Shown here one piece after another: positions 16,715 to 26,502 of a stretch of 64,000 bases of DNA. Below the pieces are notes generated by a model, which saw only the letters and a program-made list of their open reading frames with translations, was not told the DNA's origin and made no database searches. Within the stretch, counting starts at the first letter, position 1. Every line of letters begins with the position of its first letter. The stretch comes from Algoriphagus lutimaris (lineage in GTDB: Bacteria > Bacteroidota > Bacteroidia > Cytophagales > Cyclobacteriaceae): the NCBI RefSeq assembly GCF_017051705.1, contig NZ_JAFIDJ010000001.1, positions 248,001-312,000 of the forward strand, read 5' to 3'. The position numbers and the translations under genes are program-made.

Positions 16715-19141
16715 ATGCTAAAAAACTACTTAAAGATCGCCTGGAGAGTACTAAAGAAAAACACACTGTATACTGGACTGAATGTCTTTGGATTGACGCT
16801 GGGGATCAGTGGTTTTTTAATGATTGCTCTTTTTATCCAAGACGAGTTAAGTTATGATCAATACCTTCCGGAATCGTCATCCGTCTATAGGGTGAATGCT
16901 CAATGGGGGGATTTTAAAACGGCAAGCTATGCAACTGCTCCACCAGCGTTGGGGCCAAGAATTGCTTCTGATATTCCGGAAGTAAATGCGGTGACCCGTA
17001 TTCTAAAATGGAATGACTTTACTATTCAGCCAGGATCTGGTGCCAACAAGGATCAAGTTTTCCGAGAGGAGAACGTATTTTATGCAGAGCCAAATTTCTT
17101 TCAGGTTTTTGATTTGCCTTTGGCGGCAGGAAGTAAGGAAAAGGCCCTATCACAGCCTAATTATATTGTTATTACAGAGGCTTTTACGAAGAAGTATTTT
17201 GGAAATATTTCTCCTCAGGAAGTCCTTGGAAAGGTATTATTAATTGGAAGTAATGACCCAACACCTCGGGAAATTGCAGCTGTGATCCAAGATATACCTG
17301 CTCAATCCCATCTGCATTTTGATATGTTGGTTTATGAGCCAGGTATGCATCAAGAGATTTTTTTAATGGACTCTTGGACCTGGCCAATTTTAAATACCTA
17401 TGTCAAAATCGAAGAAAGAAGTAGTGAAGTTGTAAAAACAAAACTGGATCAGATTGTCTCGAATTATGCGATCCCAGCTTTTGATAACGAGGGAGAAGAA
17501 TCAGATTACAACCTTCAACTGATGCCCATTCAGGATATTCATTTGAAATCTCATCTTTTAAGAGAATTGGAAGCGAATGGCTATGAAAGCTATGTGTATA
17601 TCTTTTCATGGGTAGCTGTTTTTGTACTGCTTTTGGCCTGCATCAATTTTATGAATTTGGCTACTGCCAAAGCTGGGCTTCGATCCATGGAAGTGGGGGT
17701 TAGGAAAGTAATGGGTTCGGAAAAATCCCAGTTGGTCTACCAGTTTTTGACCGAAGCTTTCATCTTAGTATTAATATCTGTCGCGCTTTCACTGGTAGTA
17801 GTTCAGCTGTCAAATGGACTATTCAATCAACTTTCAGGCAAAAATCTCCAGTTTAATTTATTCAGAAATCCATGGGTTTTGGGGATGATTCCTCTCTTAT
17901 TGATCGGGCTAACACTGATATCTGGAGCTTACCCAGCCTTTTATCTTTCTTCCTTCAAGCCTTTGCTGATCATTAAGAAGCAATTATCCTCGGGAAAGAA
18001 TGCCCATTCATTCCGAAATGCCTTAGTAGTTTTTCAATTTGCTACTTCCTTGACCCTGATTATTTGTACCCTTTTGGTACAGCGTCAGATGAGCTTTATT
18101 CAAAACTCCAATCCTGGATTTGATAAAGAGCAATTGCTTATTATCCACAATGACGGGGAAATACAAAATGAGCAACGGGAGGATTTTAAGAGTCGATTTG
18201 CATCCAGCAGCCAGATAGAATCCATGAGTTTTTCAACGGGAATACCGATGACTGGCCAATATCAAATGCGCTCTTTTAACTCCATCAATTCCAAAGAAAA
18301 TCAAGGAATGAATTGGTATGAAGCAGATGCGGATTATTTGAACACCTATCATTTCGAATTATTGAAGGGTAGAAACTTTGTCCCAATTTCTGCAACCGAC
18401 GCTGGTAAAATCATTATTAATGAAAAAGCTGCTGAATACTTAGGTATCTCAGATGATCCAATTGGACAGATTCTGATAAAAAATGAAGGAGAAAATGATG
18501 AGGCTTCTTTAGAAGTGGTTGGCTTGGTAAAGGATTTCAATTTTGAAACCTATAGAAACGAGATCAAACCCCTGGTTATAGAATACATGCATGACTATTA
18601 CTTAAGGGATTATATCACCGTGAGAGTTCAAGGGAATCAAGTAGAATCTGTGGTCGACGAATTGCAGACAGGCTGGGATGCTTATGAGCCGCGAGTTCCT
18701 ATGAACTATTCCTTTATGGATCAAGACTTTGCAAGAGTATATCAGTCTGAAATGAAAATGGCTGATTTACTAAAAGTGCTGACCTTCATGTCCATTTTGA
18801 TTGCCTGTTTAGGACTATTTGGATTGACGGCCTATACCACTCATTTGAGAACCAAAGAAATTGGAATCCGAAAAGTGTTTGGTGCTTCCATGGCGGAAAT
18901 CTTTGTCATGCTATCTGCATCCTATCTTCGATTGGTTTTAATTTCTGTAGCATTGGCCATTCCGATTGCAATTTATTTCATGAATGAATGGCTGGAGGAA
19001 TTCGCCTACAAAACTGGAATCAGCATTTGGGTGATCGTACTGGCGATTGGTGCCTGTTTAGGGTTGGCAACGCTAACCATTTTCTTTCAGACCTATCAAA
19101 GTATTCAGGCGAATCCAGTGAAGAGTTTGAAAGACGAGTGA
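16715..19141 (+). CDS. FtsX/MacB-type ABC transporter permease, paralogue 5
   Basis: The 808-residue permease starts MLKNYLKIAWRVLKKNTLYT. Its first coupling signature (CINFMNLATAKA, MEVGVRKVMGS) is at ~308 and its second (CLGLFGLTAYT, KEIGIRKVFGAS) at ~697. The second carries F where nearly all paralogues have L (KVFGAS). It ends NPVKSLKDE. It is the first gene after element 5. The next permease follows after 119 bp of purine-rich, repeat-like sequence without a hairpin or TGGCAC box, so the two are likely co-transcribed. Confidence 0.93.
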   Translation: MLKNYLKIAWRVLKKNTLYTGLNVFGLTLGISGFLMIALFIQDELSYDQYLPESSSVYRVNAQWGDFKTASYATAPPALGPRIASDIPEVNAVTRILKWNDFTIQPGSGANKDQVFREENVFYAEPNFFQVFDLPLAAGSKEKALSQPNYIVITEAFTKKYFGNISPQEVLGKVLLIGSNDPTPREIAAVIQDIPAQSHLHFDMLVYEPGMHQEIFLMDSWTWPILNTYVKIEERSSEVVKTKLDQIVSNYAIPAFDNEGEESDYNLQLMPIQDIHLKSHLLRELEANGYESYVYIFSWVAVFVLLLACINFMNLATAKAGLRSMEVGVRKVMGSEKSQLVYQFLTEAFILVLISVALSLVVVQLSNGLFNQLSGKNLQFNLFRNPWVLGMIPLLLIGLTLISGAYPAFYLSSFKPLLIIKKQLSSGKNAHSFRNALVVFQFATSLTLIICTLLVQRQMSFIQNSNPGFDKEQLLIIHNDGEIQNEQREDFKSRFASSSQIESMSFSTGIPMTGQYQMRSFNSINSKENQGMNWYEADADYLNTYHFELLKGRNFVPISATDAGKIIINEKAAEYLGISDDPIGQILIKNEGENDEASLEVVGLVKDFNFETYRNEIKPLVIEYMHDYYLRDYITVRVQGNQVESVVDELQTGWDAYEPRVPMNYSFMDQDFARVYQSEMKMADLLKVLTFMSILIACLGLFGLTAYTTHLRTKEIGIRKVFGASMAEIFVMLSASYLRLVLISVALAIPIAIYFMNEWLEEFAYKTGISIWVIVLAIGACLGLATLTIFFQTYQSIQANPVKSLKDE

Positions 19142-19146
19142 GAAAT

Positions 19147-19195
19147 AGGAAGTACGAAAAGAGAAATACGAAAAGGGAAGTTAGAAGTGATGAGG
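19147..19195 (+). repeat. Purine-rich low-complexity intergenic tract
   Basis: Directly after the stop codon, a run of repeated units of the form GGAAGTACGAAAAGA / GAAATACGAAAAGGG extends for about 50 bp. It resembles the tract at 21689-21740 in composition and position. No coding or promoter content is recognised. Confidence 0.5.
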
Positions 19196-19260
19196 ATTGA
19201 AATAATTGAGAATCAAAGAGCTATAGTGTTTATCCAAATCGCTTAAAAAATTAGAAATAT

Positions 19261-21687
19261 ATGTTTAAGAATTACTTAAAAATCGCCTACAGAAATCTTC
19301 TTAAAAAGAAGGTGTACTCTTTTATCAATATTCTCGGTTTGGGTATCGGAATGGCTTGTTGTGTGCTCATATTTATGTTTGTTCAGGATGAGCTTTCCTA
19401 TGATCAATTTAATGAGAAGGGGGACCGGATATATAGAGTGGTCCACGGATATTTTTCTGAGGATGAACAAGCTGAAAGTAATTCGAGGGAAAATTATTGG
19501 GTTTGGGGGAATGCCCCTGTGGGGCCAGCTTTAGAATTGGATTTTCCAGAAATAGAAAAAGTGGTCAGGTTTTCAGGTAAGGCAGATATCCTTTTTACAA
19601 TTGGAGATCAGACTCAACAAGAAGAAGGAATAGTTTTCATGGACTCTACGGTATTTGATGTGTTTTCCTGGGAACTGTTAGAAGGGGATCCTAAAAAAGC
19701 CTTGGTTGCACCTTTTAGTGTGGTACTTTCAGAGTCTGCCGCAAAGAAATATTTTGGAGACCAAGAGGCTTTGGGTAAAACCTTAAAGGGATCTGATGTG
19801 GCAGGAAGAGCGAATTCCGGAGATTACACGGTGACTGGAGTCATGAAAGACTTACCCTCTAACTCCCATTTGAAATTTAATACCCTGCTTTCTTTAAGTA
19901 CTTTTCATCAGTCTCGGCCAAGTGTTTTTGATTCTTGGGATTATGTGGACACCTATACTTATTTTTTAGTAAGCGAGAATTTTGACCAGCAGGCGTTTGA
20001 AGCAAAGCTTCCGGAATTTGTCGCTCGGAGGGCAAGCGAAGAAAATGGTCCCAATTACACCATAGGAATTGAGCCTTTGAAAGATGTGTACCTCAGATCT
20101 GAGGTACAGCGTCAACCAGGAGAAACAGCTTCCTTAACGAATATTTATGTGTTTTCTGTAATTGGATTATTTATCCTGGGAATTGCTATCATCAATTTTA
20201 TGAACCTTTCTACCGCCAGATCCATGGAGCGTGCAAAAGAGGTTGGTATCCGTAAATCCATTGGAGCTGATAAAAACAGTTTGATATTCCAATTCCTTGG
20301 AGAGTCTTTGGTGATTGTATTGTTATCAGCCATCCTAGCAGTGATTTTCGTCTCCTTGGCTATGCCTTTAATGAACCAGCTGACAGGAAAAGAACTGATG
20401 CTTAATAGCATACTGAATTGGCAAACCATTCCATTCTTTTTGGGTATAGTACTAGTTGTCGGGCTTCTTGCTGGTTCCTATCCAGCTTTGGTTTTATCTA
20501 GTTTTAGACCGGTATCGATCCTAAAGGGCATTAATAAATCGGATGCTAAGGGAGCCAATTTGAGAAAGGGCCTAGTGGTTTTTCAGTTTAGTCTTTCTAT
20601 TGCTTTGATAGCGGGAACCATCATCGTCTACAATCAAATGAGCCATTTATTGGATAAGGATATGGGGTTTGATAAAGAGCAAATGCTAATTGTGGATTAC
20701 AATTACGATGGGCAAGTAAATAACGTGTCCTCCACTTTGGAAAATGAATTGGAGAACAACCCAAACGTTGTTTCAGTGGCTTTTTCTCGTAGTGTACCTG
20801 GAAGTCATTTCCCAAATGCGGGAACTACTATCGAGAATCCAGAAGGTGAAATGGTGATGCAAGGGCAGGCAATTTTTCAAGTGGGATTGGATTTTATCGA
20901 TCATTTCGATCTAGAATTGATAGCAGGAAGATCTTATAGCAGGGATTTTCCCTCAGATTCTACATCAGCCTTGGTAATAAATGAAGCAGCAGCCAAACAA
21001 TATGGCTATTCCAATCCAGCAGATATCGTTGGGAAAAAATTTGATCAGTGGGGAAGAGCAGGAGAAGTCATCGGGGTCGTGAAGGATTTCAATTACATTT
21101 CCTTACATAATACCGTAGAACCCCTTACGCTACCTTTTGAGGCATATGCCAGTCGGTATATGAGCCTCAAGCTCAACACAGAAAATCTTCCTACTACCTT
21201 AGTAGAAATTGAAAATATTTGGAAGGAACTTGCTCCTCACCGTCCATTTATATACAGCTTTTTGGATGAGGATTTCAACAGTCAGTATGAATCTGATTTT
21301 CGCTTTAGACAGATCTTTACCACTTTTTCAGTCTTAGCAATTATGATTGCTTGTTTGGGATTGCTGGGATTGGCCACTTATACGGCGGAGCAACGAACCA
21401 AAGAAATTGGAATTCGAAAAGTACTTGGTGCAGACATAGGAAGTATTGTCGGGTTGCTTTCAAAAGACTTCATTAAACTGGTGTTTATTGCCATTCTGCT
21501 AGCAACGCCAGTGGCATGGTTTGCTATGAACAAATGGTTGGAAGGCTTTGCTTACAAAGTGCCTTTACATTGGTGGGTATTCTTGGTTGCGGGGGTATTG
21601 GCCGTGATCGTGGCCCTTGTTACCATTAGCTTCCAAGCCATCAAAGCAGCGATGATGAATCCTGTGAATAGTTTGAAGAGTGAGTAA
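19261..21687 (+). CDS. FtsX/MacB-type ABC transporter permease, paralogue 6
   Basis: The 808-residue permease has coupling signatures IAIINFMNLSTARS with KEVGIRKSIGA (~309) and CLGLLGLATYT with KEIGIRKVLGAD (~697). The first motif lacks the usual cysteine (AIINF instead of ACINF). Periplasmic domains lie at about 45-290 and 450-680. It ends NPVNSLKSE. It follows paralogue 5 at 119 bp and probably depends on element 5. It is followed at 195 bp by two small unknown genes on the same strand, which may belong to the same unit or have their own promoter. Confidence 0.93.
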   Translation: MFKNYLKIAYRNLLKKKVYSFINILGLGIGMACCVLIFMFVQDELSYDQFNEKGDRIYRVVHGYFSEDEQAESNSRENYWVWGNAPVGPALELDFPEIEKVVRFSGKADILFTIGDQTQQEEGIVFMDSTVFDVFSWELLEGDPKKALVAPFSVVLSESAAKKYFGDQEALGKTLKGSDVAGRANSGDYTVTGVMKDLPSNSHLKFNTLLSLSTFHQSRPSVFDSWDYVDTYTYFLVSENFDQQAFEAKLPEFVARRASEENGPNYTIGIEPLKDVYLRSEVQRQPGETASLTNIYVFSVIGLFILGIAIINFMNLSTARSMERAKEVGIRKSIGADKNSLIFQFLGESLVIVLLSAILAVIFVSLAMPLMNQLTGKELMLNSILNWQTIPFFLGIVLVVGLLAGSYPALVLSSFRPVSILKGINKSDAKGANLRKGLVVFQFSLSIALIAGTIIVYNQMSHLLDKDMGFDKEQMLIVDYNYDGQVNNVSSTLENELENNPNVVSVAFSRSVPGSHFPNAGTTIENPEGEMVMQGQAIFQVGLDFIDHFDLELIAGRSYSRDFPSDSTSALVINEAAAKQYGYSNPADIVGKKFDQWGRAGEVIGVVKDFNYISLHNTVEPLTLPFEAYASRYMSLKLNTENLPTTLVEIENIWKELAPHRPFIYSFLDEDFNSQYESDFRFRQIFTTFSVLAIMIACLGLLGLATYTAEQRTKEIGIRKVLGADIGSIVGLLSKDFIKLVFIAILLATPVAWFAMNKWLEGFAYKVPLHWWVFLVAGVLAVIVALVTISFQAIKAAMMNPVNSLKSE

Positions 21688-21688
21688 T

Positions 21689-21740
21689 AAAGTATCAAGG
21701 ACCAAGTATCGTGTAAGAAGTAAAAAGTGCCAAGAAATTA
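21689..21740 (+). repeat. Purine-rich low-complexity intergenic tract, second copy type
   Basis: Short repeated phrases such as AAGTATCAAGGACCAAGTAT and AAGAAGTAAAAAGTGCCAAG follow directly after the permease stop. They resemble the repeat-like tract at 19147-19195. The function is unknown. Confidence 0.45.
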
Positions 21741-21882
21741 GATCAAATAGGATGGGTATGAAACACCTATTTATGATTAGCATTTATATGAAAACCTTGA
21801 TCTGCTGGAAATATAGAACGAATGAGAATAAACAACTTAAAAATAAATGTATCTATTAGTACACACTTAAATCCCTAGAGCC

Positions 21883-22164
21883 ATGAGTCATATCGCCATT
21901 CCTATTCCGACATTTCCTGGTAAACAGGACATAGAAATTCAGGTCATCATTAACAATGAAGTAAAATCCCTTCATTACAAAGTTGAATTGTTTTATTGGG
22001 ATGACTGTGCCAACCCCCAAGGACATAGAGCAGATTGTATTTCTGATATGCTGGCCAACCATGACCCCAATTGGACCGTCTACTACATTGGAGCTCCCAC
22101 AGATAAGTTTGTACCCATCACTTTTGTCAACAAGGAAAGTAAAAAGTGGATGCAAGTGAGGTAA
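21883..22164 (+). CDS. Small protein of unknown function
   Basis: I do not recognise the 93-residue product. It has no signal peptide or membrane segment. It begins MSHIAIPIPTFPGKQDIEIQ and contains two cysteines in DDCANPQGHRADC and a C-terminal basic stretch ESKKWMQVR. The N-terminal half alternates polar and hydrophobic residues in a beta-strand-like way. It is followed at 75 bp by another unknown gene, and the two may form a pair. A plain ATG start (21883) after CTAGAGCC is the only reasonable choice. Confidence 0.7.
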   Translation: MSHIAIPIPTFPGKQDIEIQVIINNEVKSLHYKVELFYWDDCANPQGHRADCISDMLANHDPNWTVYYIGAPTDKFVPITFVNKESKKWMQVR

Positions 22165-22239
22165 GGATTTGACTTGGGCCTTTGTTTTAGAGCAATTCCT
22201 CCTTTGTTTTGTTCTAGTTTGTTCAATTGGACTTGACTT

Positions 22240-22815
22240 ATGCATACTTTAGAACCCCATTACAATTGGAGGAATATATACATTTCCGCAGAAGACCCGA
22301 AGTCTCCATTTTTTGGCTATGAAAACAGTGAGGTTTACTTCACGGATCAAATATATAATTACCTCATCCATCCTCAATGGGATAATTTTGGGAGTGAGAC
22401 CCTTTATCTGAAGGTTCTTTTTGCTGATTATACGCATGGATTTGCGGTTATTGAATTTTTGGGAGAATGGAATGATCTCTTAAATAATGATATCATGACT
22501 TTGAAGAGAGATGTGATTGAACTGATGATCAATGAGGGGATCAATAAATTTATCCTCGTGGGTGAAAATGTCTTTAATTTTCATTCCGATTTGGATTCCG
22601 TAGATTATTATGAGGAATGGCAAGATGAACTGGAAGAAGGTTGGATTGCGGCCTTGAATTTACGGCCCCAAGTGATGGAAGAGATGAGCAGGTTTGGAAT
22701 CGATCAATTCTTTGTCATGGGGGGTAAATTGGATGATGTCTCCTGGAGGACAAAGCACCCAAAACTACTTTTCAAGCAAATTGATGAATTGGTGCAAAAA
22801 CGATTGGGGTGGTAA
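22240..22815 (+). CDS. Conserved-looking protein of unknown function
   Basis: The 191-residue product is acidic and aromatic-rich (YNWRNIYISAEDPKSPFFG near residue 8, WDNFGSETLYLKVLFADYTHGFAVIEFLGEWNDLLN at ~48-83), with no signal peptide or membrane helix. It looks like a soluble cytoplasmic alpha/beta protein; IMTLKRDVIELMINEGINKFILVGENVF resembles a helix followed by a strand. I cannot assign a family. It sits 75 bp after the small unknown gene at 21883 and just before sigma-54-like element 6. Confidence 0.75.
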   Translation: MHTLEPHYNWRNIYISAEDPKSPFFGYENSEVYFTDQIYNYLIHPQWDNFGSETLYLKVLFADYTHGFAVIEFLGEWNDLLNNDIMTLKRDVIELMINEGINKFILVGENVFNFHSDLDSVDYYEEWQDELEEGWIAALNLRPQVMEEMSRFGIDQFFVMGGKLDDVSWRTKHPKLLFKQIDELVQKRLGW

Positions 22816-22906
22816 TCGAGAACTACCGTAGAGCCAACTAGAATTTTTTGAAATGAAATTGATTTAATTTTTTAGATCTCTTAACTCAGAAAATCATATG
22901 ATCTTT

Positions 22907-23008
22907 GCCCGAAATCGAACGAAATTGTTCGAGAAATTCTGGTAGTTTTATTGAAAATATGCCCAAAAAGCCATTTTAAAGGGGTTTTTGCTGGCACAAA
23001 AGTAGAAT
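22907..23008 (+). promoter_or_regulatory. Sigma-54-like promoter with upstream operator (element 6)
   Basis: The core operator CGAACGAAATTGTTCG (22916-22931) is a perfect inverted repeat apart from its centre, with an outer half-site GCCCG (22907-22911) four bases upstream. TGGCAC (22992-22997) and TAGAAT (23003-23008) give GA at -12, and the centre lies 69.5 bp from the -24 GG. A weak hairpin precedes the promoter. The DUF4097-type gene starts 30 bp downstream. Confidence 0.85.
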
Positions 23009-23037
23009 GAGTAGGGTATTAGATAATTTAAACTACC

Positions 23038-23982
23038 ATGAAAACCTCATTCTTTTCTCTGTTTTATCTATCCTTCTCTCTGTTCTTTGCATCAGTTCAA
23101 GAATTAATAGCCAGCTCCATTGCTGACCCTTATTTAACAAAAGAATTTACCCTTAGTGGAAAGGGTGAATTAGACGTAGAAACTTCTGGTGCTAGCGTGG
23201 CTGTAATGGGTATGCCTGGAAACCAAGTGATTGTAGAAATGTATGTTAAAAGAAATGGGCGAGAGTATGGTTCCAAAGATCCTGAAATTGAAGAATTGCT
23301 CGAAAATTATCAATTGTATATATCAAAGAGCGGCAATACGATTTCCCTTAAAGTAAAGAAAAAGAATAATTCAGGCTGGAATAATCGAAACAATCTAAAC
23401 CTTTCTTTCAAGGTACAGGTGCCTACCGAGATGTCCTCTTACTTTCAATCAAGTGGAGGATCTATTTCATTAGAAAATGTTTCCGGAGAACATAAGATCG
23501 CGACCAGTGGAGGTAGTATTCGTATTGCAGATGCAAGTGGTAAAGTCACTTCCCAAAGTTCTGGAGGATCCTTTTCATTAACTGGATTTGATGGATTGGT
23601 GGATGTTCAAACCAGCGGGGGATCTGTAAAAATCAATGGTCTGGAGGGAGATCTTGAAATCAATACTTCTGGGGGCAGTGTGACGTTGGAAGATATTTCA
23701 GGGAGCATTGATGCGACTACCAGTGGTGGTTCGATCCGTGCAAAATTGCTTGGTGTAGATGAAGACCTGTCTTTTCAAACTTCAGGAGGTAGAATCACTG
23801 CTTTGGTACCTGCTGGCTTAGGCTTGAATCTGGATTTGAGAGGCGGAAGAGTCAATTCCAGATTTTCCAATTTTGATGGGGAAGTGAAAAAAGACCTGAT
23901 TGTTGGAAAAATGAATGGAGGAGGACCTCTGCTTTCTATGAGAAGTTCCGGTGGCAGTATCAATTTGGAGTTTATCAACTGA
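23038..23982 (+). CDS. Secreted DUF4097-type beta-repeat protein
   Basis: The 314-residue protein starts with a signal peptide (about residues 1-26). From residue ~135 on, a repeat with core TSGGSxxxxxxxG recurs about every 20 residues (SSGGSISLENVSG, TSGGSIRIADASG, SSGGSFSLTGFDG, TSGGSVKINGLEG, TSGGSVTLEDISG, TSGGSIRAKL), giving a predicted beta-helix or beta-solenoid. This matches DUF4097 proteins and is analogous to the SGSG repeats of the head-GIN proteins. It follows element 6 and is followed at 61 bp by permease 7, the same gene order as at 5243/6006. Its function is unknown. Confidence 0.86.
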   Translation: MKTSFFSLFYLSFSLFFASVQELIASSIADPYLTKEFTLSGKGELDVETSGASVAVMGMPGNQVIVEMYVKRNGREYGSKDPEIEELLENYQLYISKSGNTISLKVKKKNNSGWNNRNNLNLSFKVQVPTEMSSYFQSSGGSISLENVSGEHKIATSGGSIRIADASGKVTSQSSGGSFSLTGFDGLVDVQTSGGSVKINGLEGDLEINTSGGSVTLEDISGSIDATTSGGSIRAKLLGVDEDLSFQTSGGRITALVPAGLGLNLDLRGGRVNSRFSNFDGEVKKDLIVGKMNGGGPLLSMRSSGGSINLEFIN

Positions 23983-24043
23983 TCCTTCTAGTTCTCTTAC
24001 TGGATCAATTTGAAAAGATGTTTTTAATATTAACCAACCTATT

Positions 24044-26401
24044 ATGTGGAAAAACTACTTAAAAATAGCCTGGAGAAATATTGCCAGACCAAAAGGGTAT
24101 ACCTTGATAAATATTGGTGGTCTAGGGATTGGAATGGCAGCATCCATTTTGATCTTAATTTGGGTCCAGTTTGAATTGTCTGTGGATAATTTCTATCAAA
24201 ATTCTGATAGAATTTACGCAGTCATGAGAAATGACAACAATCAAGGAGAAATTTTTACCTGGGATTACACTCCGGCTCCTTATGCACCCACCATGAAGGA
24301 GCAGTTTCCTGAAGTAGCAGCTACAAGTAGGTTGACGGAATGGGATCCAATGTTGATCAGTGTAGGAGCTACCAGCATGTATCAAAAAACTACCTTTGTT
24401 GATCCTGATTTTTTCGAAATTTTTTCATTTAAGGTATTGCAAGGGGATATTTCCGATGCAATGTCTGACCCGAATGCCATTATACTGACAGAAACCCTGG
24501 CCAAAAATCTTTTTATTGATGAAGAGGCCATTGGAAAAACGGTGACTTTAGAAAAACAGCTTGATTTAGAGGTCAAGGCAATCATTCAAGATCTTCCTCA
24601 AAACACTGATTTTGATTACACAGCATTTCTTCCTTTTCAAAAATTGGAGCAATTGGGATGGGTGGATGAAAATTGGAACAATAACTCCTATTTGACATTT
24701 GCGATGTTGAATGAAGGGACGGATTTGGAATTTTTCAATGAGAAATTTAAAGGGTTTACCTCCGAAAATTCTGGAAGTGAAAGAATCAGTGACTTCCTTT
24801 TTCCTATGAGGGACCGGCATTTAAGGTCCAAGTTTGAAAACGGAGTATCCGTTGGAGGAAGAATTGATTTAATCAAGATGTTTGGAATCGTGGCGATCAT
24901 TGTATTATTGATAGCCTGTATCAATTTTGTCAATTTGAGTACCGCCCAAAGTGAGAGACGGGCCAAAGAAGTGGGAGTGAGGAAGATCTCAGGAGCAGGA
25001 AGAGGAATGTTGATTCGACAATTTTTGGTGGAATCCATCATGATCGCATTTTTTGCATTTATTCTTGCGACTTTAATCGTATCCCTTTCCTTTCCATGGT
25101 TTCAGGAATTGATCGGTAAAGAATTGGAAAGCCCCTTTACTCAGACTTTTTTCTGGGTGACTTCTGGAATATATGTGGTGATTACCGGGGTATTGGCAGG
25201 AAGTTATCCGGCATTTTTGCTCAGTTCATTCAGACCTGCCATCGTCTTGAAATCTAAGCTTCAATCCAGACACTACTGGGTAAATCCACGAGAGGTGTTG
25301 GTAGTGTTCCAGTTTGCCATTGTGGGAATATTGATTTCTTCAGCTTGGATTATTCAAGATCAAATGGTCTATGTTCAGAACAGAGATTTGGGTCTTAATA
25401 AGGAAAACTTATTATTCCATCCATTGACCGAATCCATCAGAAAAAATAAAGTCGCATTTAGGAACGAACTTCTGCAAATGAATGAAGTGGAATCGGTCAG
25501 TTATACCTTTTCACCACTGACTGAAATTTATAGCGACACCGATGCCATGGAATGGCAAGGTAAGCCAGAGGAGTTCAGACCAAATATCAGTCGAATGGGC
25601 TCAGATGCCAATTTGGTAAAGACGGCTGGAATGGAATTGATGGCAGGCCGTGATATTGACGTGTATTCATACCCCAGTGATAGTTTGGCTGCTGTCATTA
25701 ATGAAACCGCTGCAAAAATCATGGGTTTTGAGGATCCTATTGGTCAGGTAATTAAAGATGACTCCTATGAATTCACAGTGGTGGGAGTCGTAAAAGATTT
25801 CATTATGGAATCACCTTTTGATCGGATTAAACCCATAGTAATTATGGGGCCAAAAAGAAACCTGAATTTTATCCATGTTCGATTAAAAGATAACCTGGAA
25901 TATGCTGGGGTGATGAGCAATTTACAAGCCCTTTTTTCCAAATTTAATCCAGGTTCTCCCTTTGAATACCAGTTTGTAGACGAAGCCCATGAAAGAAAAT
26001 TTGTTTCTCAACAGAGAACTGCGAAACTTACTGGAGTATTCACAGGACTCGCGATTATCATTTCCTGTATGGGTTTATTCGGATTAGCCACATTCATGGC
26101 CGAACAAAGAAGTAAGGAAATATCTGTCCGTAAAGTATTAGGCGCCTCAGTAGCTGGTATAGTCCGATTAATTTCTTCAGAATTCACTAAACTGGTGCTG
26201 ATCGCCGTGGTAATCGGAATCCCTGTAACCTGGTTCTTTATGGATACTTGGTTAGAGTCTTTTGCATACCGAATTTCAATTGACTGGAAGGTTTTCCTTT
26301 GGACCACTTTGGCAGCCTTAATTATTGCATTCTTAACTGTGAGCTCTCAAGCCATCAAAGCAGCGTTGATCAACCCTGCCAAAACTTTGAAAAGCGAATA
26401 A
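24044..26401 (+). CDS. FtsX/MacB-type ABC transporter permease, paralogue 7
   Basis: The 785-residue permease is the shortest of the set. It begins MWKNYLKIAWRNIARPKGYT. Coupling signatures are CINFVNLSTAQS with KEVGVRKISGA (~291) and CMGLFGLATFM with KEISVRKVLGAS (~674). It shares the shorter first periplasmic domain with paralogue 1 (787 residues), which suggests these two form a subgroup. It ends NPAKTLKSE. It lies 61 bp after the DUF4097-type gene and shares element 6 with it. A terminator follows at 26435. Confidence 0.93.
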   Translation: MWKNYLKIAWRNIARPKGYTLINIGGLGIGMAASILILIWVQFELSVDNFYQNSDRIYAVMRNDNNQGEIFTWDYTPAPYAPTMKEQFPEVAATSRLTEWDPMLISVGATSMYQKTTFVDPDFFEIFSFKVLQGDISDAMSDPNAIILTETLAKNLFIDEEAIGKTVTLEKQLDLEVKAIIQDLPQNTDFDYTAFLPFQKLEQLGWVDENWNNNSYLTFAMLNEGTDLEFFNEKFKGFTSENSGSERISDFLFPMRDRHLRSKFENGVSVGGRIDLIKMFGIVAIIVLLIACINFVNLSTAQSERRAKEVGVRKISGAGRGMLIRQFLVESIMIAFFAFILATLIVSLSFPWFQELIGKELESPFTQTFFWVTSGIYVVITGVLAGSYPAFLLSSFRPAIVLKSKLQSRHYWVNPREVLVVFQFAIVGILISSAWIIQDQMVYVQNRDLGLNKENLLFHPLTESIRKNKVAFRNELLQMNEVESVSYTFSPLTEIYSDTDAMEWQGKPEEFRPNISRMGSDANLVKTAGMELMAGRDIDVYSYPSDSLAAVINETAAKIMGFEDPIGQVIKDDSYEFTVVGVVKDFIMESPFDRIKPIVIMGPKRNLNFIHVRLKDNLEYAGVMSNLQALFSKFNPGSPFEYQFVDEAHERKFVSQQRTAKLTGVFTGLAIIISCMGLFGLATFMAEQRSKEISVRKVLGASVAGIVRLISSEFTKLVLIAVVIGIPVTWFFMDTWLESFAYRISIDWKVFLWTTLAALIIAFLTVSSQAIKAALINPAKTLKSE

Positions 26402-26434
26402 ATTGAAGGATTAACAGGTTAATTATAAAAACAG

Positions 26435-26463
26435 AGTCCGGGCATCTACCCGGACTTTGTTTT
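26435..26463 (+). terminator. Terminator between converging genes
   Basis: AGTCCGGG and CCCGGACT pair around a six-base loop, followed by TTTGTTTT. It closes the permease 7 unit and faces the converging minus-strand oxidoreductase. Confidence 0.85.
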
Positions 26464-26502
26464 GCTTAAGTCCCTTTTGTTTTCACCAGAAAAGAGTTTG
26501 CC

